A stretch of 64,000 nt of DNA from Aurelia coerulea (GCA_039566865.1 CM076943.1:37394663-37458662); one strand, 5' to 3'. Positions 20,736-32,672 are shown, counted from the stretch's first letter. Numbers and translations are program-made. Notes: a model not told the origin generated them from the letters alone.

Positions 20736-21089
20736 TCAATACTTTTTTTCTTTTTTTTTGAGAGCCTTCTTGCTTTTGGAAAGTGGCCTGGTTGAGAATA
20801 TCTAGGAGGGGATATACAAAGTAACCAAAACTTACTGACGAGGCTTTGGTACAAAATCCGACTCATTTCGCCACAAATGGGGCCCATTTCCTATATGTTG
20901 ACGTTTGTAATTGTTAAGGATAAGTTAACTGAAGGGTAATTGTACAATTACAACTAACTGCGATACGACCATGTATGGGGCAGCAACTAACCTTCCAGAC
21001 TTGCTGAAAAGGCCAGATGCTGCCCAATGGTTTACTACCTACAATTTAAACAAAAATATAAATAATAAAAAGGGGTGGGTGGGATAGGG
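20736..21089. other. Spacer between the 98-bp array and a 168-bp repeat
   Basis: No coding potential or repeat unit was recognised. It is simply the flank between two repeat systems. Confidence 0.4.
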
Positions 21090-21257
21090 TTGACAAGATG
21101 ATATCAATTCTGTGTGGAAAATATCACTTCACTTTCACTGCTATAACAAACATGTGGAGCACGCCCTAAAGGTGTAGAGGACTGGGAGCTAATGGGAGGC
21201 ATTCGTGCGTCACCTTGTCGTTAAAATACATTTACGCGAGCGTAAATGTTTCATTAA
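21090..21257 (+). repeat. 168-bp direct repeat, first copy
   Basis: Runs from TTGACAAGATGATATC to AATGTTTCATTAA and is identical, by eye, to 23508-23675. Its last four bases, TTAA, are also the first four of the 344-bp repeat copy A'. Confidence 0.9.
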
Positions 21258-21597
21258 CGCCAGCGGTTCCTGCACTATCAAGTAGATTATCAAGACAGAT
21301 TAACTATGAATAAGAGACGCTGAGTGGCAGTATTTGGGTCGTATCGACTAATTAACTTTAAATACAACAATGAAGGAAACGCAATTCCTTTTCTTTAATT
21401 TGAATGCTACAAATAACTTCATTGTTCTGAAAATGGTTGTCTTTCAATGAGTGGTATTTTTAGAGTCATGTTTGGTAATTCACAGTTTGAACTCTGGACT
21501 TGAAGATGAAATGGTTGATAAGATGGGGCTTTTGTTGTTTTCAACCTCTGAATTGTTACTATTAATCTGCCACCATCTTGTATGGTGGCCTTACCGC
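21254..21597 (+). repeat. 344-bp direct repeat, right copy (A')
   Basis: Same boundaries as 7205-7548 (TTAACGCC to TTACCGC), same orientation and length, with differences such as TTCATTAAT/TTCTTTAAT and GGTTGACTT/GGTTGTCTT. The offset of 14049 bases is constant along the repeat. Confidence 0.85.
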
Positions 21598-22309
21598 CAA
21601 GATACGCCCAAAACTACCACCCTGCGCTGCTTAGATTAACAAGAGAGTTAGGGTAGCCCAGGATATCTCCCTTGCAGACCCTGTACGTGTAGCTATTTAC
21701 ATACATATTTGAAGCCTGTTGTAACAATGAAACTTTGAACTGTGTATTTTGTGAGGGGTTTTTGTTGTTGTTACAAAATTTTTGATAAGGGGGGGGGGTG
21801 GGCATGGTTAAACCAGGATTATTAACCTGCAATAAATCTGGTTAAGCCTGGAAGGAAAATGGTTAGATATGACAAAAAAAAGGGGGGGGCAGGAATTTGT
21901 AAGCCTCTCAGTGGCAAAATTGAAAAGCAACCGGAAGAGAATGACATAAGCTGAGCTTGGATATGGTTACGGGCATGCCTTTACAACAAATAGATTCAAG
22001 TTGGGCACCCTCATTTTTGGGAGTGCTTTAATGTGCTTAATTAATTTGCTGTTTACTTTCTCATAGGGTCTAAACTTCGTAATTCTATTACTGGTAACCT
22101 TGTTGTAATACAATATAAATGGGAGTGGTGGCGCTTGTTCATTTGAGTACAAGGGCTTTGGAGGGTGGTGAACGAGCCTTATCCATTCTTGAGCAAAGTA
22201 GTGATTTTTATTCTGACACTTAACTTAATTTTACTGCATAGGGCCAAAACCTATTACAGATGTTGAACCATGGCTAGCATGTACCTTGTCACTCATACAT
22301 ACTTTAAAT
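21598..22309. other. Unassigned intronic DNA
   Basis: Contains two G-runs (near 21789 and 21885) and no recognised gene or repeat unit. Confidence 0.4.
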
Positions 22310-22935
22310 TCTAATTCTTTGTTGATGCCAGCACAGGGACCTTAGCATACTATCCGCCCTTTGATTTCTTTACCATCAAGGGACTTTTACATAATATACC
22401 TTGTTTCTAACATACGTAGCAACTACCTAATTACTAATTCTGTGCTGATGCCAGCCCAGGGACCTTAGCATACTATATGCCCTTTGACTTCTTTACCAAC
22501 AAGGGACTTTTACATAATATGCATTGTTTCTAATATACGTACTTAATTACTAATTCTGTGCTGATGCCAGCACAGGGACCTTAGCATACAATCTGCCCTT
22601 TGACTTCTTTACCATCAAGGGACTTTTACATAATATACCTCGTTTCTAATATACGTACTTAATTACTAACTCTGTGCTGATGCCAGCCCAGGGACCTTAA
22701 CATACTATCTGCCCGTTGACTGATTTACCATCAAGGGACTTTTACCTAATATACCTTGTTTCTAATATACGTACTTAATTACTGAACTCTGTGCTGATGC
22801 CAGCCCAGGGACCTTAACATACTATCTGCCCTCTGACAGCATACCATCAAGGGACTTTTACATACGATGTGCCCTTTGTCTGCTTAAACGCAAGCACAGG
22901 GACTTTTACATACTAACTGCTGCCCTTTGACTGCC
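22310..22935 (+). repeat. Tandem repeat with about 118-bp units
   Basis: The phrases TGATGCCAGC, CAGGGACCTTA, CAAGGGACTTTTAC and TTTCTAATATACGTAC recur about five times, starting near 22322, 22444, 22560, 22676 and 22794, with the last unit shortened and diverged. Confidence 0.88.
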
Positions 22936-23507
22936 TGTGCAATCATGCGGATGGGCCTTGGCACACGGACTGCCTGATAAGGGGCAGGTTGTCAGCTTTT
23001 TCTTGCTAGATTAGAGGTACTAGCTCCAGCTGCACAAACTGAAAACATTACAGGGGATGCCTTTTGGCTGCCTTTCAATTTCATCACAACATGTATGTTT
23101 GTAATAATCTTTAATACACAATAACTTTTCCACCTATTCAAGAGCTGGTTGGCAGCTTTGTTTGGAACACTTGATTTGTGTCTTGACATTGAAGGATTCT
23201 GTTCGTCAACGACTTGCATGGAATACCCATGACTATTCATTGGGCTTCCTTTACAGAGTATCAGATAAGTGTTAGCTGAATTCAAGCAACAAACCTTCCT
23301 TCCAGCGCAATGAATCCATAAGCCAAACCTTTTAACCTTCGATCTTGTCTTGTTTCATTGTCACATTTCATTTAGGCCTTCTTCTTTCAACTGAATTTAT
23401 CAGACGATATATTGATTGAATTTCACAATGATTGAAGTTCTACTGATGTAAGTTGGCCTGCCATTTTGTAAGTTGGTTTATACTTCATAGTCCGCTATGG
23501 TTTGATA

Positions 23508-23675
23508 TTGACAAGATGATATCAATTCTGTGTGGAAAATATCACTTCACTTTCACTGCTATAACAAACATGTGGAGCACGCCCTAAAGGTGTAGAGGAC
23601 TGGGAGCTAATGGGAGGCATTCGTGCGTCACCTTGTCGTTAAAATACATTTACGCGAGCGTAAATGTTTCATTAA
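23508..23675 (+). repeat. 168-bp direct repeat, second copy
   Basis: Identical to 21090-21257 and in the same orientation, 2418 bases downstream. It is followed by TGATCTGTCG instead of repeat A'. Confidence 0.9.
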
Positions 23676-24779
23676 TGATCTGTCGCACTCGCAAACGAGT
23701 TTTCTTTTTCTTTGATCCCGAGAAGCAAAGATCGACGAAATGACGAATACATATTTGATCACGAATATTTTCCCACCTGAGTCTCTCTTTTGTTATGAGG
23801 CTCAAAGAGCATAGGAGACCTTTGCCGCCTTCATACGTTTATACCAAAAGTGCCTTCGTATTCCTTTGGTTTAAAGGGCGATAAATAAGTTCCATTTATT
23901 CTTAAACAAAAATCTTACATTGGCAAGTAACGATCATACAATTCGCCGAACACGAAGAAATAAATTTTCCCTTGTAAACAATATTAAACATCATTTAAAT
24001 GTGATAACTAACTCTTTATTTTCAAGTTGCAAGCATTTGTAAGCCCTTCTGGTTCACTAAGCGCACAGAAGCTGGAGTTAATTTAACTTTTCCTTGCATT
24101 ACTTAACCCATTGCAACTGCATTTCAATGTTTGCAGTGAGAAGGGGATTCCCCTTCGCAGATTATCTGCCATTTTCCAGAAAAGTAGCGCGCCGTCCCAG
24201 ACCTCTTTGAAAAGGTCTATTGGCTGAACGCCGAACGCCAATAATCTAATTTCGTTTAGTCTTATCAGGTTATCGTTATCGTATCAGGTTGGCTTCTTGA
24301 ACTGATATAAATAAATTTGCTGCTTTCTGTAAATACCAAAAAAGGAAAACATTGTAAATATAGGAAAAGTTGTAAAAGCTGTAAATTTATCTATTGCAGC
24401 TAATTATTCTGCATTTTATTTATTTTTTTTAATGTTACTTTCTTAGATAGTAGACTTGAACTCGCTTGTATCTTTTTGCTATTGTATATATGTATGCCTA
24501 CTTTAAAAGAATTGATAAGGATAGTAATAATAATGATAAGTATACTGCGAAAGCTTTTTTGCTCATTTTTTTGGCGAAGGTCACCCGTATACGATGTATT
24601 TTCGGTTGGACGAAAAGAGTAATTTTGGCAATATAAAGTGGGGATTTTACCAAGAGCCACAATTATGACATCTCATCATATTGCCATCTTTATCGTTGGG
24701 GTTTGTGTGAGTTTGACGTCCTTTGGAATTCTTTTGAATTTTTATCTTGAGAAGGATAGCCATTTTGTCCTTCTGGCAA
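23676..24779. other. Unassigned intronic DNA
   Basis: Holds the inverted partner (24177-24225) of the segment at 3685-3733. No gene was recognised. Confidence 0.4.
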
Positions 24780-25390
24780 AGGTTAACCATGTGGCATTCC
24801 GGAAAATGCTTCATTTTTCACAGCAGGTATTAATTGGTTGTCATTGGTTGCACTTGTATCTCCAAAATTCTTCATTATTATTGATTTCGTGTTATCGTAA
24901 GTGAGATCTCCAACAGTGGCCCTTGCCAGCTTTTCATTTTCCTCACTTAAGTTCGCAGCATTAAGAACAAAGAAAGCTCTCACTCCTTCGGGTAATTTCA
25001 TGCCATGTTTATTGAGATTGTGATGCAGTTGCTTATATTTAACAATGAATTCGGAATAATTCTCCCCACTGCTTCTCTTGTAGGCATTAAATTCTTTCAA
25101 AGCCAAGTGGTCTCTGGTATTCTTGTCTTTCAAGATAATGATCTAGTTTGTCAATAATCTTATCAAGGCCATCTGCCTTTCATGTAACTGTTGCGCAAGG
25201 TGCGTTCAATTCCAGCACAGCATTTCTTGCACGACCTGTCAACATTAATTATTTTTTGTGGCCGGTCCATGTTTCTCAGCTTTTGAATCTGTAAAAAGTT
25301 TCTATATCACAATATCATTTTTCCAATTCAGATAATCATCCTGATTGGTCGGCACTGGAAGAGTTTTTACATTTGGTGCAGATGCCATAG
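24780..25390 (-). pseudogene. Degenerate LTR-retrotransposon gag
   Basis: The minus strand begins near 25388 with MASAPNVKTLPVPTNQDDYL followed by a tryptophan, then loses frame several times. It resumes as an open stretch (24783-25133) containing LALKEFNAYKRSSGENYSEF, KLPEGVRAFFVLNAANLSEE, LARATVGDLTYD and IIMKNFGD. These are typical of a Gag family found next to copia-like retrotransposons in invertebrates; I am fairly sure it is a Gag, less sure of the superfamily. Stops and frameshifts make it dead. No pol or LTR was found nearby. Confidence 0.7.
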
Positions 25391-26757
25391 CTTCAAGTTT
25401 CCGTAACTTGAACAACAAAAGTCTTTTTTTTCTTGTTGGTTTTGCTGTCACTAAGCATCAAGCATAGACACTTGGTCTGCTACCATTTGTTAAAGTTGTT
25501 GGGGGTGTCTAAACTAATTGGCTATTGATAAAGCTCCACCAGTGTTAAAGTTCCTGGTGGATAAACTAAACAATATAACGGTTTACAATAATGATAACAA
25601 TCAACAATTTCTGCATCTTTTTTTGCATGTGCATGAGAATACACATATTGTGCATAGAGAGTTTGTAGGCATTATTCTGTGGCTGAATTAGTTTCGTTTT
25701 CCCAAAAAAAAATTTTTGGGATGCATTAATTTCAATCATTCTGAAATTCAGGACTGCTTAAAAGTTGCTATGTGCCTGGGAGCAAATTTCAAATTATTGT
25801 TTGTCTGCTCAGAGAAAACAGAGGTTATGTCTTTCTCAGCTATTGTATCAAAAAATTGCCATGGCATGGAATGCCTGTGTGCCACTAGATGATGCAGCCC
25901 AAACTGTAACATAACTTGAGTTGCTCAGTTGCATAAAGCAACATTTTGTATAAGCTGTCCAAATGAGAAGTCAGACCAGCACCTTATGAAATTTCATGAA
26001 ACTTAGATCCAAAGCAAGCCTTAAGTTCCAACTTATTAACTAAACTTGATGACGAGGAGGTTGTGCTTTTAAATTTCTTAATGCATGTTGACTTAGGCCT
26101 AGTAGCGACTGTATGCTGATAAATGCATTATCACATGCATCATAAATGCATCATAAATGCATCAAGACATACTATCTCAGACATACTACCTCAGTTCATT
26201 GGATCAAAGAATTTTCTTTTTACATTCTTTATGGCAGTTCCAGCGTAGCTCCTCAACTATACCTAGGTCTTCTAATAACTATTTGATTTGGTTTCAAGAA
26301 TTAAAGACTGCCATTTTTAAACTGAAAACGAGACTTTTGGCGCGATGTTTCGCCGTCGAGGCCAGAATCGAGGCCAGAATGCAACAGACATATTCTGATT
26401 CCTTTTTTTTACGGTTGATAGCACAGTAAATATTATAGAGGAAAACACCAAGAGTTTGATGTTTTCAGCATTTGCGAAATCTTGCAGAAATTGTTAGGTT
26501 CCCAGAAAGAAAACAGTTGTTATACCTCTGCTGAGACCTACAAATATTTCACCATGAGCTTTCTTAGGAAAACAAAATATTACGCTTAGTGCATCTTACA
26601 ATTGCCAAGAATATTGTTAACATCATGTTTTTTACAGAATATTGACAGACCGGTTGGTTCTGGAGTGATTAACAAATTTCCAGAGAGAAGGATTTTTAAA
26701 AGTCATCTGCCCGTGCTATAATAAATAGATATTTATTTGTATAGTGATAGTTCCTTT
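25391..26757. other. Unassigned intronic DNA
   Basis: No exon, transposon protein or repeat structure was recognised. A short CATAAATGCAT duplication occurs near 26139-26162. Confidence 0.4.
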
Positions 26758-26762
26758 TTAGA

Positions 26763-27260
26763 CTGCCCTCACATGAGCAAACTCAGACCGGTCTGAGTTT
26801 CAGATCCGTTTGAAACTCATTTCGGTTTACGGTCGAAGCCCTTGGAGTGCTCACATGACGCAGGCGAAATGAAACTCAGGTCGACCTCAAACTCATTTCC
26901 GTTTCTCATGTCGGTCTGAGTTTTCAGGTCGACCTGAAAGTTCCATGTGAGCAGAAACATTTTTCATTTCGGGGCGAAATGCAAAACAAGAGTGTGTGAC
27001 ATTCCTTGCGTTCCTCTGGCAATCAAAACAATCAAGATAAATCTTCAACAATGCAATCATAATCGTTCTGATTGACAGGGGAACGCACGCATTGTTTGTA
27101 TTCAGGAAATTGTTTGTGAAATGAGCATGTGCAGAGCAAGTGAGCTGAACTCAAACCGATCTGAGAATGTTCATGCTAGGGGGAGGCAAATTAGCAGACA
27201 GAGCCAAACTTCAAACCGATCTAAAGCTCAGATCGGTCTTAGTTCTCTCATGTGAGGGTG
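26763..27260. mobile_element. MITE with CCCTCACATGAG inverted ends and TTAGA flanks
   Basis: The ends CTGCCCTCACATGAG and CTCATGTGAGGGTG are inverted repeats, followed inward by CAGACCGGTCTGAG at one side and CAGATCGGTCTTAG at the other. The 5-base TTAGA flanks both sides (26758-26762, 27261-27265). Further copies of CACATGA and TCGACCTGA-like palindromes lie within. No ORF is present. The superfamily is not clear to me. Confidence 0.75.
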
Positions 27261-27504
27261 TTAGAATTTGATCAAATGAAAATGATTGAAATGCTCAGGA
27301 AGCAGAGTTACTCGGAAAGCAGAGAGCTGAAAGCAGAGTTACTTTAAATGCTGCAGGGTTTATTTTCGGGTATGAATATTAAAAAAGCGCAATAATGGAC
27401 ACATTCAATGTTATTACAGGCGAAGCTTGTTAGATTGTTGCGTGTAGAAAGGCCCAAACAAGATCTCTTGAATTTCCTCTACTTTTATCATGTAGGTTTC
27501 TCAG

Positions 27505-27559
27505 AATAAAAGACGATACCAGAAAGATGGATTTGATCTCGATCTCACCTATATCACAG
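27505..27559 (+). CDS. VSP: VSP exon: voltage sensor-phosphatase linker
   Basis: Acceptor GGTTTCTCAG, donor GTATAT at 27560. The 18 codons read NKRRYQKDGFDLDLTYIT, then one base. NKRRY is the basic part of the phosphoinositide-binding linker that couples voltage sensor to phosphatase, and GFDLDLTYIT begins the PTEN-like domain. Joining the last G to AG of the next exon gives ERVVAMSFPSSG. Confidence 0.92.
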
Positions 27560-28741
27560 GTATATTTGATACAAATAATTTCTATTGATTTGAAAATGGT
27601 TGAATTGCGTGAGTCAACACCAGGTATTCTGTTCTTAAAAGAGCTGGTTTATCACTATAGGAATCGGATTGGTTCCATTTGAGCGACATGTCGAGAGATG
27701 CTTCTCTGACCTTCAGGTTGATGACTTCAGCAATCAAGCAGGATTCAGGAAACGCCAAAAACTGCCAAAACCCGCTAAAGCCGCTAAACCCACCAACTGC
27801 CAAAACTGCCACTAGTTTCCGAGCCTGAACGCGAGAGAACTATCATTTCAAAAGTCGCTAACCGATTTATGTCCATGCAAAATTACTCCTGTTTAAAAGT
27901 TCACCAAAGACACCTATCATATAGATTTCTTTTGATCTCCGTTATCAATGATCAAAATATATTTGAATGATAGATATTTTTCCATCACTTAAGTGCTACA
28001 TTCAAAACCCTTATTCTGAGCTCTAATTTTTAAGCAATATCGTAAATCTATGCTGTTGAGATTGTTATTATCCTGCAAGCCTGCAATGTCTTCAAGTGTT
28101 TTTACTGACATTTGAGACCAAACTATATAAAAATAAATCAATTTGGTAACCATCTTGTAATCATAATAATAATCAGGCTTTTTGCAGTATGCTTCGAAAC
28201 CAGGCAGCCCTAGTAAAAGCTAAATTTGCTAATTTAAACCCTATCTCACCTGGGAGTTTTGAAGTGGTCAATACCTGTGTGGGGGGCCCCTGCCCCCTCT
28301 CTTTTTCTGCGCTGTTATAGTAGCTATGATCTTTAAGCTTGTTGATTAGATAGACTTGGACGCAAACAATCAAAATCACGTGATTAAATCAAATTAGCTC
28401 TATTGTTCTTGTTGCTATGACAATAAGAAGATATTAAATTATGATTATTATGATTGTCATAATTTATATGATATCTTCTAAACCAAATGATGAAAGCACA
28501 AACCATGAAGGCACTTTTGTCAACCGTGTAATAATAACTTTGATTTTTTTCTTAACTAATCACCGTTTTCTTTGTATTTTAAATAATGTAGGTCCCTGCA
28601 TGTAAGCTCAGTTAATCGACCAACCACTACTGTTTTCTTTCTTTTTTCAATCCAAACCAATTTTTATCTAATGGCTGTACAGGCAGTGACCAATCGTATT
28701 TCATCAGCGGATCCCTCAGCATCGAGGTTGCTGATCATACC
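27560..28741. other. VSP intron, nothing recognised
   Basis: AT-rich sequence without recognisable gene or element. A near-palindromic stretch rich in TATGATTATTATGATTG lies near 28440. Confidence 0.4.
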
Positions 28742-28779
28742 ATGTAGATGTAGATGTAGATGTAGATGTAGATGTAGAT
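28742..28779. repeat. (ATGTAG)n microsatellite
   Basis: About six tandem ATGTAG hexamers. The opposite strand reads as a leucine-histidine run in a spurious open frame. Confidence 0.9.
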
Positions 28780-29756
28780 GATTATTGGCATTATTATTGT
28801 TAACAATAAAATGAGGCACTAAATTTGATTGATGATATACACTTGAGTTGTATATCATTAAAGACTCTGCGCTAACCAGCAACCATTGCAAGCATTCTTT
28901 GCCAGACAAAATACACAACATTGTGTATGCAGGTTTCAAAGACCCTTTGAAAATTGGAGAAAGGGAACATCGATTTTTGGACTCTTCGGATTTGTCTTTG
29001 TTGAAAGCTATAGCTGACAGGAAACTCCGCTTTGAAAAAATACAATTAGGATTATTAGGATTAATAAGTTTAGCTCATAAGCGTAAGACTTAAATTACAT
29101 TTGTAAGCAAGTGGACGTTCTAGAATTGCGATGTGGGATTGAACAAACTGCATTGTGGTATAGCTTCACTGCGCAGAGGCTGCTGGTTAGCGCAGACTCT
29201 GTAAATACACATGCAAGCATAATTTGGAAGATATTTGAGATTTATATCTGCAACAATTTCAAAAAAGTATACACATTTTTTTAACTACACAGTAAAACAT
29301 TGGTTGCCATGGTTACGGTGCTATATTTAGAATATTGAAATTGTCATCATTCAATACAGTAGAGATCTAAAGTCAAAGTAGTGCAATCTTGGGATCCTGC
29401 GTTGCATATTATAGCAATTGGCGAACCAAAGTTTGGTTGGGGGGTGGGCGAGACAGGGTTAAAACCAATCACAAAATCAGCTATTTCTTGGAAAATAATT
29501 AAGTCTTTGATCTTTGCAAAAACGAAATTTGAAATTCGTCTTATAGTTAAATGTTGGTAATTTTTCAAAAAGGAGTACTTTTTGGGACTCCCAAGTTCAC
29601 CATCAAGATATTTCTGGAGAAAAGTTGTGTTTCTTGTAGGTACCCGACTTTTGGGCATGCCTACGACGGTGCCAATATTGTTCCTTTGCAGTTCCTTTAA
29701 TTTTTGGTATAAGACTTCATTGAAAAGGAAACTGTGATTTTCAAGAATAAACTTTG

Positions 29757-30578
29757 CCTATTCGATCACAGGAAGCCAAATTACGTATTTTTAGGTCTAA
29801 TTTCACTGCAGCGATTTACTCTGATGCTGTTTCTGAACTGCAACGTTATGACAGCAGTATTCGTTCTTTTAATTGAAGAAAAAATGAAATTTATACCGTT
29901 AATGGTTCATTGTTTAGCTCTGTGTCGTTTCTCTTGTCTGAACTCATTGATTCATTCTGCCGCTATGACAACATGCTATTACTCTGTTGCTGTTGTTGTT
30001 CTGCAATGACGCAACATTATTGATTATGTTAGACTTACCACCTGGAGTCCCTCGTCACCCTGTGCTTTGTGGCTTGAAGATGGCGCAAGGTTTACCCCAT
30101 GAATACAAGGGACTCGTCGTCTTAAGTCTCGGATTGTGTGTGTTGTGCCGTACAATAGTAAAGTGACAAGGAATGAAACTTATTCACCTGCCTAAATCTA
30201 ATAACAGTTTTGTCCTCGCTCAATCTCAGTGAATTTTGCATTAAACACCCAGTTCTTTGCATTGAAATATTCCTCTGCTTTTAAACTTTAAATTTGTCGA
30301 ACAGGATAACATGGAAAACATGGTCTTACGTCTAACATAGTCCATAATGTTGCGTCATTGCAGAACAACAACAGCAACAGAGTAATAGCATGTTGTCATA
30401 GCGGCAGAATGAATAAATGAGTTCAGACAAGAGAAACCCACAGAGCTAAATCAACCATTTACGGTATTGATTTTATCTTTCTTCAATTCAAAGGACAAAT
30501 ACCTCTGCCAGAATGTTGCAGTTAGGAAACAGTAGCAGAGTAAATTGCCGATTAGGCCTCCTGTGATTCGATTACAAA
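29757..30578. mobile_element. Imperfect inverted-repeat (foldback-like) element
   Basis: The arms, about 280 bases (29757-30036) and 250 bases (30330-30578), are reverse complements with mismatches and a few indels. The best segment is GCTATGACAACATGCTATTA and the following bases up to GCAACATTAT. The loop of about 290 bases carries no ORF. Termini and target duplication are not resolvable by eye. Confidence 0.7.
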
Positions 30579-30929
30579 ATACTTGCTAAACCGATATGGG
30601 ATAAGGTCTCTCCTTTTTCAATCCAAAGTCAAGTGCTTGTAATCTGAATTCGTGTGGTATGCTCGTATAGAGACTTGTTACATCATGTGAAGAAAAGGAA
30701 GAATGATCAGTGAATTCTCTTGGAATTTTACGCTAATTTGTTGAACTCCACCAGAGTAGGGTAGTCTTGGTATTGATTGAAGAGAGAAATATGGATGAAA
30801 GTAGTGATGAACACTTCAAACTGGTGTCATTTATTTACAAGAGTGCTCTTGGCTGAGAATCTACAACACATGCAGAACGATATTATTTAAACCTTTTCAC
30901 ATGCTCACAATGATATTTTCATTCGACAG

Positions 30930-30994
30930 AGCGAGTTGTTGCCATGTCTTTCCCGTCGTCTGGCAAAACATCACTTTATAGGAACCCCATATCT
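30930..30994 (+). CDS. VSP: VSP exon: start of phosphatase domain
   Basis: Acceptor CATTCGACAG, donor GTGAGT at 30995. Two bases complete a glutamate codon, then RVVAMSFPSSGKTSLYRNPI and a serine follow, ending in phase 0. SFPSSG and YRNPI are nearly invariant in TPTE/VSP proteins and correspond to the AMGFPAE and YRNNI region of PTEN. Confidence 0.95.
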
Positions 30995-31271
30995 GTGAGT
31001 TTATCTGAATTTTCATTATTACTTCGTAATTTTGCTTTCATTCCTGTTGGTTGATCACGGGCTTTCACCACTGTGTCGTGTTTACTAATCGAGTGGAATT
31101 AAGGAATCATTTAAACCTCATCTAGCAGAACGGTGTGACAGATGGGGACTTTGATTCATTGATGAAAGTCCAACTGAGATCTAAAAACTAAATTCTTATT
31201 TTGCCAACATGTATATGTTTAAGCGGTAATGGTAAGTGTCTTATAAAAGTAACCTTTGTTTCCTCTTTTAG

Positions 31272-31332
31272 GAAGTATCCAGATTTTTTAATGAAAAGCA
31301 TCCTGGTTGCTACAAGATTTACAATCTGTGTA
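31272..31332 (+). CDS. VSP: VSP exon: phosphatase domain, KIYNLC segment
   Basis: Acceptor CCTCTTTTAG, donor GTAAGT at 31333. The peptide EVSRFFNEKHPGCYKIYNLC matches the PTEN/TPTE segment RFLDxKHxxHYxxYNLC. It ends in phase 1. Confidence 0.95.
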
Positions 31333-31803
31333 GTAAGTAAATCATGTTGCAGCTTCTTGGCTTTTTACTCTGTTGTAAGGAAGGTTTTTCACTGACGGCA
31401 AAACGGCTTCATAGTCTAACATATTAATCATCTTGAATGAATTTCCAGGTGAGTACCTTGCCACAGGTCAGGGGCCTTGTCTGCTTCGTATCAGTCATCT
31501 TATCGCATGTTTCCGTTCATGAACTTGCCCTGGCAGCAAAATGTTTTCAAAATACATACCTTTTTACAGCCTATAAATTGCTGCCGGCAAATGCTGAGAC
31601 CGTAAGTCTTGGTGCTTTATAAAGTGCTGTGGTGCAATTGCAAATTTACGAACATGTATTATAGCTGTTTCAAAAAGCGTGGCATTGTTTGCGTCTCATG
31701 ATAGGAAGCAACTATTGTACATTTCCCTTACCAAATTTGAATAACACAAATTTTATTTTGATATCTGGCGTGTTAGATAACTAAAGTGCTTCAAATTCCG
31801 TAG

Positions 31804-31885
31804 GCGAGAGACACTATGAGACGAATTATTTCAATGACAATGTGGATAGGATACTCATCGATGATCATAATGTCCCAAGATTGAG
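31804..31885 (+). CDS. VSP: VSP exon: phosphatase domain, DDHNVP segment
   Basis: Acceptor TTCCGTAG, donor GTGAGC at 31886. The peptide begins ERHYETNYFNDNVDRILI and continues DDHNVPRL, ending in phase 2. ERxY and DDHNVP are hallmark TPTE/PTEN motifs; the aspartate pair lies in the loop that contributes to catalysis in PTEN. Confidence 0.95.
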
Positions 31886-32670
31886 GTGAGCATCCTTTGT
31901 CCTCGCTTTTGCTCACTGGTGAAGTGTGAGAGGACTGGACTACTTCTCCCGAGAAATTTTATCGATCGTTGTTTATCATTGGTTATTAAGTTATTTATTC
32001 GCAAAAATAGTTTTATTGGCCATAAAATGAAGCAGTTTTATCGTTTTGTGCATTTTATCTTTGTGAGTGGCCCATGCCATGTTTCGACTGTAATGGATAT
32101 GGCACTAAGGAAGGTTCTTGATGATACTTTTAAATCGGTTGTTGTACCTTGAAATACCAAACGTCACTGGCAGAATGAAAGAAACCCAAATTCAAGCTTC
32201 AAATTCAAATTTTGTCGCAGCTAGGGTCTCAGAGCATCATTTTATGTTTTATATACTTTGAACAGGCATCTTGTTTCCAAGATTTTTTCATTCGTATCCA
32301 AATGGTATGTGATGACATAGACACAAAGCAAACATACTGCTGGATTGATGTAACGAAATTTTGTGAAGAAGCAATCTAATATGACAAGAGCTTCTCAAAG
32401 ATCTTTGAGAGTGCTCAAGAGATTCTTTCAATTAGACGACGATGTACAATGGAGCGAAGTTAATTCAAGCTTTTTTCGCATGCTATTTTAACTTTCTTAG
32501 CACTACAAAACTTTTCTCGGCCTGTGCCTGTAATGCCCATGGCTCAATAAGATGTGCCTCTTGCAAAAGTTCGATCATTTTATTGCCAGTTCTTTTACCG
32601 CTTATCTCGAAGTGCTGTTGCTCAAATGACCTTACGCAAGAATTGGAAAGTGAAATTTGCACCAATTTTA
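31886..32670. other. VSP intron
   Basis: Intron between the DDHNVP and P-loop exons. It contains a possible 39-nt cassette exon at 32266-32304 (see findings); otherwise nothing recognised. Confidence 0.5.
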
Positions 32671-32672
32671 TA

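Noticed and set aside
21090..23675. LTR retrotransposon with 168-bp LTRs
   Set aside because: No TG...CA ends, primer-binding site, polypurine tract or gag/pol between the repeats, and no flanking target duplication.
26443..26500. Candidate for the missing linker exon after GTTTTCAG
   Set aside because: In the required phase it meets a stop after about eight codons, and the sequence is not basic as expected.
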